The position numbers and the translations under genes were made by a program. 64,000 bases of DNA, taken from contig NZ_JAFCKS010000015.1 in assembly GCF_018129995.1 (NCBI RefSeq), positions 1 through 64,000 on the forward strand, written 5' to 3'. A model generated the notes under the pieces. It was given only the letters and a program-made list of their open reading frames with translations, searched no databases and was not told the DNA's origin. Positions within the stretch are counted from its first letter, which is position 1. Every line of letters starts with the position of its first letter. Shown here in pieces: positions 53,086 to 60,233 of this stretch. This stretch comes from Bradyrhizobium sp. SZCCT0153 (GTDB taxonomy: Bacteria; Pseudomonadota; Alphaproteobacteria; Rhizobiales; Xanthobacteraceae).

Positions 53086-53523
53086 ATGTGTGACTACAGC
53101 CTGCATGCCGTCGCGTCGCGCCCCGCCGAAGTCGGCGAGACGATCGTCACGACAACCTTCCGCGGCACCTCCACGCGCGGCTTTGCGTCCGCAGCCGATC
53201 CGACAGTTGCCGTCTGCCTGCTGCCGGGAACGGAGCTCGCCTTTGCCGACAACGTCCGCTACGACAATCGCTGGATCTGGACGCGCACCATCAATTCCCG
53301 CGTCGGGAAGTTCGGCAAGATCGATCCGCACATTCCCGATCGCCATCATGACGCGATCGAATTCCCCGACGGTAAATACGTGCTGGTAACGCAGCTCGTT
53401 GAAGGCCAGCACGCAACCGTGCTGCAACTGCCGGTGACGCAGCAGCCGGCCGGCGAACGCGAGCACAAGCCGCAGATCACTGCCGACAGACAGCCGACGA
53501 TTACCCGGCTGCCGATCGGCTGA
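53086..53523 (+). CDS. conserved hypothetical protein, 145 aa
   Basis: The product starts MCDYSLHAVASRPAEVG, and contains a central strand-rich region (GTELAFADNVRYDNRWIW) and a C-terminal polar tail. CAAGAGGAGCACCCG precedes the ATG, an acceptable ribosome binding site. It resembles small uncharacterised rhizobial proteins that start with MCDYSLH and has no signal peptide. Function unknown. Confidence 0.65.
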   Translation: MCDYSLHAVASRPAEVGETIVTTTFRGTSTRGFASAADPTVAVCLLPGTELAFADNVRYDNRWIWTRTINSRVGKFGKIDPHIPDRHHDAIEFPDGKYVLVTQLVEGQHATVLQLPVTQQPAGEREHKPQITADRQPTITRLPIG

Positions 53524-53749
53524 ACACGGCCGCTTCCGGCCGCAAGGTCGGAGGCCAGGATCGAATTGCCATCGCCGGCCGTGGCCGGCGAGACGGTATG
53601 GCTTGCGCCCCGCGAAATCCGATCGGATCGACCAAGCCGTTGCGCTTTTCCCGCCGCACGAAGTTTGAGCCGCCCTGCCTGAATTTTGAACGTCCGCCAC
53701 ACAGCCAAATGACCGATGCTGTCAAGGCTTGAGACGGCGGACATGCTCG

Positions 53750-54691
53750 ATGAAAACCTTCATTCGCGTCGTTGAACTCTGGGTGCCGGACCGGACGCGC
53801 ATGCGGCTGGAGTTCGGTGGCGGCCTCTACGGCGAAGGGCTGTCCGCGTTCAAGGCCATCAGCGAAGGCTTGCATTTCGGATATGACGAGGGCCTTCCCG
53901 GCAAGGCCTGGGCCTCCGGCCACCCCGTGATCCTCACCAAATTCGCCAACTCCTATTTCAAGCGTACCGATCAGGCCCTCGCAGCCGGCCTCACCTGTGG
54001 GGTGGCGGTGCCCGTGTTCGCCGGCGAATTCCTCCAGGCCGTCATGGTGCTGTTCTGCGGTGAAGAAGAGGCCCATGTCGGCGCGATCGAGCTCTGGCAC
54101 AACGACCCTGTCGTCTCCCACGAGATGGGGCTCGTCGACGGCTACTACGGCACCGCCGACATGTTCGAATTCAACTCCCGCCACACCAAATTTCCGCGCG
54201 GTTTTGGCCTGCCCGGGCGGACCTGGAAGGCGGGGCTGCCGCTGATCATCAAGGACCTGCACGATGCGAAGAGCTTCCTGCGCTGGGAGGACGCGGCCAA
54301 GGTCGGGATCAATCTGGGCGTCGGCGTTCCCTATCGGACCGGCGTAGACCATACCTGGGTACTGACATTCCTCTCCGCGCAAGCCACGCCGATCGCGCGA
54401 CGCTTCGAGATATGGGTTCCGAACGAGACCCGCTCGGCGCTGGTCTTTCGCGCCGGCGATTGCAGTGCGCAGACCGACCTCGCCGCGCTTTATGCAGGAA
54501 AATCCATCGCGAGGGGCGAAGGCAGCATCGGTGGCGCCTGGGCCACCGGCATGCCCGCGCTCAACGACGAGCTCGCGCATGACGGCTCGGCCGCCGGCTC
54601 TGAGGCCTGCGCATCCGGACTGAGCCGGATGGTGGCCTTGCCGGTCATCGGCAACAGCACGCTCGAAGCCGTGCTGGCCTGGTACTTCTAA
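53750..54691 (+). CDS. protein with three tandem GAF-like repeats
   Basis: The 313-residue protein is built from three repeats with an exact spacing of 105 residues: ELW/EIW at 9, 114 and 220, GLPGKAW, GLPGRTW and GSIGGAW at 48, 153 and 258, and GVAVPV, GVGVPY and MVALPV segments near 84, 190 and 294. Each repeat resembles a GAF-type sensor fold. No output domain follows, so it may be a ligand-binding or partner-binding protein. ATG at 53750. The stop codon TAA lies inside a dispersed repeat at 54689-54790. Confidence 0.75.
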   Translation: MKTFIRVVELWVPDRTRMRLEFGGGLYGEGLSAFKAISEGLHFGYDEGLPGKAWASGHPVILTKFANSYFKRTDQALAAGLTCGVAVPVFAGEFLQAVMVLFCGEEEAHVGAIELWHNDPVVSHEMGLVDGYYGTADMFEFNSRHTKFPRGFGLPGRTWKAGLPLIIKDLHDAKSFLRWEDAAKVGINLGVGVPYRTGVDHTWVLTFLSAQATPIARRFEIWVPNETRSALVFRAGDCSAQTDLAALYAGKSIARGEGSIGGAWATGMPALNDELAHDGSAAGSEACASGLSRMVALPVIGNSTLEAVLAWYF

Positions 54692-54790
54692 AGCGCGATG
54701 AGATTGCGATGAATCATCATCGCGCTTTAGCGTTCTTGTTTGAGCATGACCTTTTCGGAAAACCGCTTCGCACTTTTCCCGATCATGCCC
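54689..54790. repeat. dispersed Rhizobiales-type hairpin repeat
   Basis: The element begins at the GAF-like gene stop codon with a perfect 13-base stem TAAAGCGCGATGA/TCATCGCGCTTTA (54689-54701 with 54717-54729), and continues with a second hairpin between GCATGA and TCATGC. Such elements (GAGCATGA...TTTTCGGAAAA...ATCATGC) are widespread between Rhizobiales genes in my memory. It may help end transcripts from both convergent genes. Confidence 0.6.
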
Positions 54791-54802
54791 TGCCCGATCG
54801 GT

Positions 54803-57094
54803 TCAATCGTCGGCCTGCAAGTCGGTCTCCGCCGGCGTTGCGTCGCGGTTGCGGGGCGCAGCCGTCTTCGGCGCAAGACTGCCGTCGAAATCACCTTCGC
54901 CGGCGCCGGCCGGCAACCAGGGGCGGCTCGCACCTCGCGCCCTCACCGCCTGAACCGCAAAGCCGTCCCCCCGCTGCGTCAGGGCCAGCGCGCCCTGGCT
55001 CGCGAGCCGCTGCCGATCGACCACCATCGCGGCGCAATCGGGCGGCACGGGACGCGCCGTCACCACAAGCGCGGCCCGGCTGCAATCGTCCGCCAACGCG
55101 TCGATGCGCAGTGCCAGCGCGACCAACCGCCCGTCGCCGAGCGGCGTCACGCAGCCGGACTCGTCGCAGGACACGCCGTCGGCCAGCGAGGCATGACCGC
55201 CATCGCGCGGATCGGCGTCGGCAGCCAGCCATTCCTTGAGCAGAAAGCCGTCCTTGCTGGCCCGGATCAGATGCAGTTGCCCGTCTCTGCCCCGCACCGC
55301 GACGCTCGCGCCGTCGCCGGCAATCAGGATGTCGGGCTGGCGCGCGGACAGCCCCCAGGCAATCGCGGCCAGCAACACCAGCGCGCCGGACCAGCGCAGC
55401 GGCGTGCGCAGCAGGCCCATCACGATGATCCCGAGGCTGGCCGCGATCAGCGGCGCGATGCCGAAGGCCGGGATGCGGCCGACCGCGCCCGGTAATGCGG
55501 CGACCCAGCGCGAGACCGCGATCATCCAGTCGATGCCGATTCCCATCAGCCACCAGCACACGCTGTCGAGCCCGAACGGCGCCGCAAGCAGGCCCAACAG
55601 CCCCGCCGGCATCACCAGCGCCGAGACGACCGGCATCGCGCCGAGATTGGCGAGCACGCCGAACGGCGTGACGCGGTGGAAGTGGAAGGCGGCATAGGGC
55701 GTGGTCGCGAGCCCCGCGATCAGCGAGGCCAGGAACAGCATCGCGATCTCGCGGCCGCCCCACATCGCAACGCGCGCGGTCGCCGAATGGTCGGGCGAGG
55801 CAAACAAGTTCGGCATGCCGATCTGCACCAGCGCCACCAGCCCGAGCGTTGCCGCGAACGACATCTGAAAACTCGGATGCACCAGCGCTTCCGGCGCGAC
55901 CGCCAGCACGATCAGCGCGGCCACGGCCAGCGTACGGAAGGTGATGGCGCGGCGATCGACCATCACCGCGATCAGCACCACCGCGGTCATGAAGAACGAT
56001 CTTTGCGTGGCCACCTCCGCACCAGACAGCAGCAGGTAGAACGCGGCCGCAACCAGCGCCGCGGCCGCCGACCATTTCTTGATGGCGAAGCCGGCCGCCA
56101 GTCCCGGGATCAGAGCGAGCAGCGCACGGACCGCAAAGAAGACCACGCCGGCGACGACGGCCATGTGATAGCCGGAGATCGAGAGCACATGGCCCAGCCC
56201 CGAAATGAACATCGCATCGTTGACGGGGGTGGTGATCGCATCGCGCCGGCCCGTGAGCAGCGCGGTCGCGATCGCGCGATTGTCGCCGTCGAGCGTCGCA
56301 CGAATGCGTGCGTCGATCGCATCGCGCAGGCCCTGCATCAAGGCCGCGTAGCGCAGCCGCAAACCACCGGCATCCGGCGGCACTGAAGCTGCGATCGCGC
56401 CCATCACGAAGCCGGAGGCGCCGATGCCCTGGAAGAACATGTCGCGGGAGAAATCGTAGCTGCCGGGGCGGAGCGGCGAAAGCGGCGGCAACAGCCGCGC
56501 CTTCAATTGCACGAAGCTGCCGACCTCGGGCGCGGTCCCCTTGCGGACCGACAGGCGCACGCGCTCGAGCTTGACGTCACTGCGCGGTACCTCCATCGCG
56601 GTGACCCGCAGAACGAAACGGTCGGTGCGCTCGCGGATGTCGCGGGCCTCGACGAAGCCCGACAACGACACCGAATAGAGCGGTTTTGCCAATACGGTGT
56701 GGGCGATGCGCGCCGTCTTCCAGGTCGCGGCGGCGAAGCCGGCCGCGACCGCCGCGATCATGATTGCGGCCGCAAACAGCCGGCTCCGCCGCAACAGGAC
56801 CGCCGCGATCGTGAGCGCGACCGCCGTCGCAGCGACGACCCAGAGCACCGGCTCATGATCTGCGGCAAAGTACAGCGCGATACCGCCGCCGAAAGCGACA
56901 GGCACCCAAGGCAGCAGCCGGCCGGCGCCGGCCTCGGCCCGCGCCCAAATTCGCAAGGCCTCGACGATCGAGGGCCAGGCGCCAAAACCTGCGGGCACGA
57001 AGCCACCGGCAGGCGCGGCTCGGCCGACAGGCCAAGTCCCCGCGATCCCGCTTGCAGTCCCCTGGGACCGAACTGGCCGGCCCTGCTCCGCCAT
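54803..57094 (-). CDS. comEC: ComEC/Rec2-family DNA uptake channel
   Basis: The protein (763 residues) has N-terminal helices and a DUF4131-type domain, then the competence domain with GLGHVLSISGYHMAVVAG, and many membrane helices. The C-terminal part (about 600-763) lies where the beta-lactamase-like domain normally sits but lacks a recognisable HxHxDH motif, as often in alphaproteobacteria. It should form the inner-membrane DNA channel. The ATG at 57094 has AAGG eight bases before it. An IS element sits only 54 bases upstream of its start. Confidence 0.88.
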   Translation of the reverse strand: MAEQGRPVRSQGTASGIAGTWPVGRAAPAGGFVPAGFGAWPSIVEALRIWARAEAGAGRLLPWVPVAFGGGIALYFAADHEPVLWVVAATAVALTIAAVLLRRSRLFAAAIMIAAVAAGFAAATWKTARIAHTVLAKPLYSVSLSGFVEARDIRERTDRFVLRVTAMEVPRSDVKLERVRLSVRKGTAPEVGSFVQLKARLLPPLSPLRPGSYDFSRDMFFQGIGASGFVMGAIAASVPPDAGGLRLRYAALMQGLRDAIDARIRATLDGDNRAIATALLTGRRDAITTPVNDAMFISGLGHVLSISGYHMAVVAGVVFFAVRALLALIPGLAAGFAIKKWSAAAALVAAAFYLLLSGAEVATQRSFFMTAVVLIAVMVDRRAITFRTLAVAALIVLAVAPEALVHPSFQMSFAATLGLVALVQIGMPNLFASPDHSATARVAMWGGREIAMLFLASLIAGLATTPYAAFHFHRVTPFGVLANLGAMPVVSALVMPAGLLGLLAAPFGLDSVCWWLMGIGIDWMIAVSRWVAALPGAVGRIPAFGIAPLIAASLGIIVMGLLRTPLRWSGALVLLAAIAWGLSARQPDILIAGDGASVAVRGRDGQLHLIRASKDGFLLKEWLAADADPRDGGHASLADGVSCDESGCVTPLGDGRLVALALRIDALADDCSRAALVVTARPVPPDCAAMVVDRQRLASQGALALTQRGDGFAVQAVRARGASRPWLPAGAGEGDFDGSLAPKTAAPRNRDATPAETDLQADD

Positions 57095-57155
57095 TCCCTG
57101 CACCTTGCGATACGCAACCGGCGCAGAGGCTACCGGAACGTGCAGGCAGCCGAAA

Positions 57156-57180
57156 GGGAATTATCACCTTGACAAAGCAG
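57156..57180 (+). repeat. left terminal inverted repeat of the IS
   Basis: Twenty-five bases from GGGAATTATCACC to AAAGCAG that match the right end exactly in reverse complement. They include TTGACA, the -35 box of the transposase promoter. Confidence 0.95.
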
Positions 57181-57196
57181 CACCTATGGGTAGAAT
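57169..57196 (+). promoter_or_regulatory. transposase promoter with -35 in the left terminal repeat
   Basis: TTGACA at 57169-57174 and TAGAAT at 57191-57196 are separated by 16 bases, close to the sigma-70 consensus. Transcription should start near 57203, inside the right arm of the adjacent hairpin. Confidence 0.65.
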
Positions 57197-57208
57197 GGAA
57201 CCCATAGG
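57183..57208 (+). promoter_or_regulatory. leader hairpin that can mask the transposase ribosome binding site
   Basis: Perfect 9-base arms CCTATGGGT (57183-57191) and ACCCATAGG (57200-57208) flank the -10 box; the right arm covers the first bases of AGGAG (57206-57210), the ribosome binding site of the ATG at 57218. Only transcripts entering from outside carry both arms, so read-through RNA should be poorly translated, like the known IS10 and IS50 protection. Confidence 0.6.
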
Positions 57209-57217
57209 AGCTACCCC

Positions 57218-58180
57218 ATGTCGAACCTTCAGAACCCGGTCTTTCAGGACGAAACCAAAGCCCGCGAGTGGCTTGAGGCTCGGGTTTGGCCCAATGGTCC
57301 ACACTGCCCTCATTGCGGCAATGCGGATCAGGCCAAGATCAAGAAGCTTGAGGGCAAGGCCCACCGTCCCGGCGTGTATCAGTGCGGCGAACCGGCTTGC
57401 CGCCAGCAGTTCACCGTGACCGTCAACACCGTGTTCGAGCGCTCCAAAATCCCGCTGTCCAAGTGGCTGGCGGCGCTGTTCCTGATGACCGCTTCCAAGA
57501 AGGGTGTGTCCGCTCATCAGATGCACCGCATGCTGGGCATTTCGTACAAGTCGACTTGGTTCATGATGCACCGTCTCCGTGAGGCGATGCGAGCTGGTGG
57601 CCTGCTCCCGCCCATGGGCGAAGGTGGCAAGCCCGTAGAGGCCGATGAGACCTTCATTGGACGCCTTGAGGGCGTTAAGAAGGGCAAAGCCGCATGGGCG
57701 CATAAGAACGTCGTCTTGACCCTTGTGGAGCGCGGCGGCGCTGCCCGCAGCTTCCATATCGATGGCACGCGTGCTGGCGACATCATGCCGGTCATTCGCG
57801 CCAATCTGAGCCGTGAAGCCCACCTGATGACCGACGAACTGGCGGCCTACAAGTACATTGCCGAAGTCGAAGGGTTGCAGCACGACACCGTGAAGCACTC
57901 AAAGGACGAATACGTTCGCCGCGAGGGCGACAAGGTGATCTCAACCAACACGGTCGAGGGCTACTACAGCATCTTCAAGCGCGGCATGAAGGGCGTCTAC
58001 CAGCATTGCAGCGAGAAGCACTTGCACCGCTATCTCGCGGAATTTGATTTCCGCTACTCCAACCGTTCTGCCCTTGGCGTGAACGATTACGAACGTGCCG
58101 AGACCATGGCGAAGGGCATCGTTGGCAAGCGACTCACCTATCGACGGCCTAACAGCAAAAAAGACGCCGCTCCGAATTAA
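57218..58180 (+). CDS. IS1595-family transposase (ISXO2-like)
   Basis: The 320-residue transposase has an N-terminal zinc ribbon (C30, C33, C56, C61), a helix-turn-helix-like region (GVSAHQMHRMLGISYKSTWF) and an ISXO2-like RNase H domain with D143 (VEADETFIG), D206 (MTDELAAY) and N244/E247 (STNTVEGYYS). It should cut the element ends. AGGAG lies seven bases before the ATG. The gene is intact and complete, and the terminal repeats are perfect, so the element is probably still active. Confidence 0.93.
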   Translation: MSNLQNPVFQDETKAREWLEARVWPNGPHCPHCGNADQAKIKKLEGKAHRPGVYQCGEPACRQQFTVTVNTVFERSKIPLSKWLAALFLMTASKKGVSAHQMHRMLGISYKSTWFMMHRLREAMRAGGLLPPMGEGGKPVEADETFIGRLEGVKKGKAAWAHKNVVLTLVERGGAARSFHIDGTRAGDIMPVIRANLSREAHLMTDELAAYKYIAEVEGLQHDTVKHSKDEYVRREGDKVISTNTVEGYYSIFKRGMKGVYQHCSEKHLHRYLAEFDFRYSNRSALGVNDYERAETMAKGIVGKRLTYRRPNSKKDAAPN

Positions 58181-58240
58181 GAAGTCGGCGAGGGCTTTTT
58201 CGAAATGGTGCAGAAAACAAAAGCAAAAGGGAGAACGCGA

Positions 58241-58483
58241 ATGACTGACGCAGAACTGAACGGTGTTGCGGCAGCGGCAATTGCCTCTTTGGCTATGGGC
58301 CAGCTAAGTGTGATCGCCCTAGTTCAAAGCGGTCTGCTATCGAAAACGGAAGCCGAAGCACATCTTCGGCAGTTAGCCACGCCACATCAAACTCAAGGGG
58401 GCACGCCAAATCGCGCGGCCGCGCAAATTTTGACGGCGCTGGCCGACAATATCGCTGCGATGACGATTCAGCCAAGACAGTGA
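58241..58483 (+). CDS. IS passenger gene 1, 80-residue hypothetical protein
   Basis: The product starts MTDAELNGVAAAAIASLAMG, with a helical hydrophobic first half and a polar C-terminus. AAGGGAG lies six bases before the ATG at 58241; the frame starting at 58205 has no such site. It lies 60 bases after the transposase stop, within the IS. It resembles no family I can name. Confidence 0.6.
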   Translation: MTDAELNGVAAAAIASLAMGQLSVIALVQSGLLSKTEAEAHLRQLATPHQTQGGTPNRAAAQILTALADNIAAMTIQPRQ

Positions 58484-58504
58484 AAATCGGAAATAGTAGT
58501 TCGT

Positions 58505-58669
58505 TCACTTCTGTTTCTTTTTTTTGACTGGTTTCTTGTTTTTCGGTTTCTCCCGATGCTGAGGCGGGCTTTTCGCCACCACCTCTACGGCGCGCTCAAA
58601 GCGCTCCCAAGCATCAGGCTCTATTTCTATGTCTGACGATGATGATTCGACCTTCTTGGATTTTGCCAT
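58505..58669 (-). CDS. IS passenger gene 2, small acidic-to-basic protein, 54 aa
   Basis: The protein starts MAKSKKVESSSSDIEIEPDAWERFERAVEVV and ends in a Lys/Pro-rich tail (KNKKPVKKKKQK). The core DAWERFERAV matches a type of small conserved proteins of rhizobia. Its ATG at 58669 overlaps the ATG of the opposite-strand gene (CATG), so the two would share a compact divergent start. It may act like an antitoxin or nucleic-acid binding protein, which is inference. Confidence 0.6.
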   Translation of the reverse strand: MAKSKKVESSSSDIEIEPDAWERFERAVEVVAKSPPQHREKPKNKKPVKKKKQK

Positions 58670-59363
58670 GCCGCAGCCGCTTTCCCGTGTCCGGCCCAAG
58701 GCCAACGTGCTCTCAACTCCAAACGCGATTGTCGAGCGTCCGAAGTTAGCACCGCTCGCTCTCCAGGTAGTAGCCCGTTGGGCTGAAATAGAAATGTTAT
58801 CGGCAGCCCTTCTCGGGTTTCTGCTTCATACTGAGGCAGACCCAATCATGGCCATGCTCCAAACCGTCCGTAGCGCCAGCGCGCAAATGGACATGATCGC
58901 TGCCGCTGGTGCCAAGAAACTTACCGACCCGGAGCTAGAAACGTTCGAAGCGGTTATCAGTATGGCCAAAAAGGCGGCGCATAAAAGACACCCAGTAGCG
59001 CACCATATATGGGCCTACTGCGAAGAACTACCAGATGCCGTCCTATTGATTGAGCCCGCAGCGTCTCTACAGACATTCGTAGAGATATCGAAAAGTCTAC
59101 ATCGGACATCAACGCTTGATGCCGGAAACCCGCTGTTTGAGGCCGATAAGCGCCGCATCATGGTATATCGAGAGAAGGACTTTCTCGACATTCTGTCCGA
59201 AATGAAGACCGTTTCGAACTGCATCGGGCACACTATCAACCTACTTCACGGTCATCACCCAGTGCCTCATCAAATATACGGCCTGCTATATAACGAACCA
59301 TCATTTGTGGACGCCGTGTTGGCGATCCGGAAGCATCGTCCTCAGCCGCCAGAACCCGACTAG
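58629..59363 (+). CDS. IS passenger gene 3, hypothetical protein of 231-244 aa
   Basis: The protein is mainly helical, with segments such as RWAEIEMLSAALLGFLL and AAHKRHPVAHHIWAYCEELPDAVLLIEP. The start may be the ATG at 58629 (244 residues, MSDDDDST) or the one at 58668 (231 residues, MPQPLSRV), which overlaps the opposite ATG. A weak AGG lies ten bases before 58629. No signal or catalytic motif. It is the last gene of the IS, and its codon use is more AT-rich than the chromosomal neighbours, indicating transfer. Confidence 0.65.
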   Translation: MSDDDDSTFLDFAMPQPLSRVRPKANVLSTPNAIVERPKLAPLALQVVARWAEIEMLSAALLGFLLHTEADPIMAMLQTVRSASAQMDMIAAAGAKKLTDPELETFEAVISMAKKAAHKRHPVAHHIWAYCEELPDAVLLIEPAASLQTFVEISKSLHRTSTLDAGNPLFEADKRRIMVYREKDFLDILSEMKTVSNCIGHTINLLHGHHPVPHQIYGLLYNEPSFVDAVLAIRKHRPQPPEPD

Positions 59364-59413
59364 CGACGTCCAAAAAATCGGAACGGGAAATAGTCAACAT
59401 TTCGGGCGCGCCA

Positions 59414-59435
59414 GCCCCGCCTCCACTGGCGGGGC
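59414..59435. terminator. hairpin at the right end of the IS
   Basis: A perfect 8-base stem GCCCCGCC/GGCGGGGC with a TCCACT loop lies between passenger gene 3 and the right terminal repeat. It may end transcripts coming from inside the element; there is no T-run. Confidence 0.45.
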
Positions 59436-59457
59436 CAGTCTCACCTATATCCTGTAC

Positions 59458-59482
59458 CTGCTTTGTCAAGGTGATAATTCCC
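59458..59482 (-). repeat. right terminal inverted repeat of the IS
   Basis: Exact reverse complement of 57156-57180, followed directly by the target duplication AGCCGAAA (59483-59490). Confidence 0.95.
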
Positions 59483-59523
59483 AGCCGAAAAGCGGTACAG
59501 ATCAGGAACGGAAGGGCTTCGCC

Positions 59524-59757
59524 CTATTTTTCCTGTTCCATCGTAACGGCGACGTCCGCCTTGGCCGACAGCCGCACCTTGTTGCCCTCGACACCGGCGA
59601 CGAGGCCCTTGTCGATGAAGTGATGGTGGCCCTTGTGGCTGCCTTCGCCGCTGTCCTTCTTGGTCAGCTTGATGCGGTTGCCCTCGACCTTGTCGACGGT
59701 GCCGACATGGACGCCGTCGGCGCCGATGACTTCCATATGCTCTGCGATGTTCTGCAT
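59524..59757 (-). CDS. DUF2171-family protein
   Basis: The 77-residue protein starts MQNIAEHMEVIGADGVHVGTVDKVEG and resembles PRC-barrel-like DUF2171 proteins: short beta-strands, a His-rich turn (GSHKGHHHF), then GNKVRLSAKADV. It is a small soluble protein of unknown function. The ATG at 59757 is preferred over 59781. It follows the NTF2-like gene on the same strand. Confidence 0.8.
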   Translation of the reverse strand: MQNIAEHMEVIGADGVHVGTVDKVEGNRIKLTKKDSGEGSHKGHHHFIDKGLVAGVEGNKVRLSAKADVAVTMEQEK

Positions 59758-59840
59758 GGTGGGTTCCTCTTCTGGACCCACACAACGCGCGAGGTGCGCG
59801 TTCGTTGCCTTCGCCGGAATGACGATGCCGTGCGCGCTCC

Positions 59841-60227
59841 TCAGATCAACGCCGCCTGCGACGAGGCGTGATGATTGACGATCTTCCAGTCGCCGTCCTC
59901 GCGAATGATGACCCAGCTCATCTTGACGACGAGATCCGGGCGCTCGCCGCCGAGATCGAACGAGATGCTCGCGGCCATGTTGATCAGGTCAGGACCGGAC
60001 TGCGCAACACGCACCTCGGAAAACACCGCGCACGGCCTGCGCCAGCGCGGTAGGCCGTTGAAATAGTCGGCGACGCCGTCCCGGCCCCGATAAAGTCGTG
60101 GGTTTGATCCGAAGAAGAACGCGTTTTTCGCATAAAGCGACGACAGCCCGGCCGCGTCGAGCGTTGCGAAGCCGGCGCACCATTTCGCGATGATGGCGGA
60201 AACGATGGCGTCGGCTTCGTTGCTCAT
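59841..60227 (-). CDS. NTF2-like / SnoaL-type protein
   Basis: The 128-residue product has the cone-shaped NTF2 fold pattern: N-terminal helices (AIVSAIIAKWCAGFATLD), GRDGVADYFNGL, and strands ending VVKMSWVIIREDGDWKIVNHHAS. Members bind or convert small hydrophobic molecules; some are stress-associated. No catalytic residues can be assigned. The start codon lies only six bases past the glnS stop, so the two are in one operon. Confidence 0.85.
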   Translation of the reverse strand: MSNEADAIVSAIIAKWCAGFATLDAAGLSSLYAKNAFFFGSNPRLYRGRDGVADYFNGLPRWRRPCAVFSEVRVAQSGPDLINMAASISFDLGGERPDLVVKMSWVIIREDGDWKIVNHHASSQAALI

Positions 60228-60233
60228 GCGTGC

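Larger units (their letters stand above)
57156..59482 (+). mobile_element. IS1595-family insertion sequence with passenger genes, 2327 bp
   Basis: Perfect 25-base terminal inverted repeats (starting GGGAATTATCACC) and an 8-base target duplication AGCCGAAA on both sides (57148-57155 and 59483-59490) define the element exactly. It contains an ISXO2-like transposase and three small passenger ORFs. The 8-base duplication fits IS1595. The perfect ends imply a recent insertion. It separates comEC from the DUF2171/glnS genes. Confidence 0.93.
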
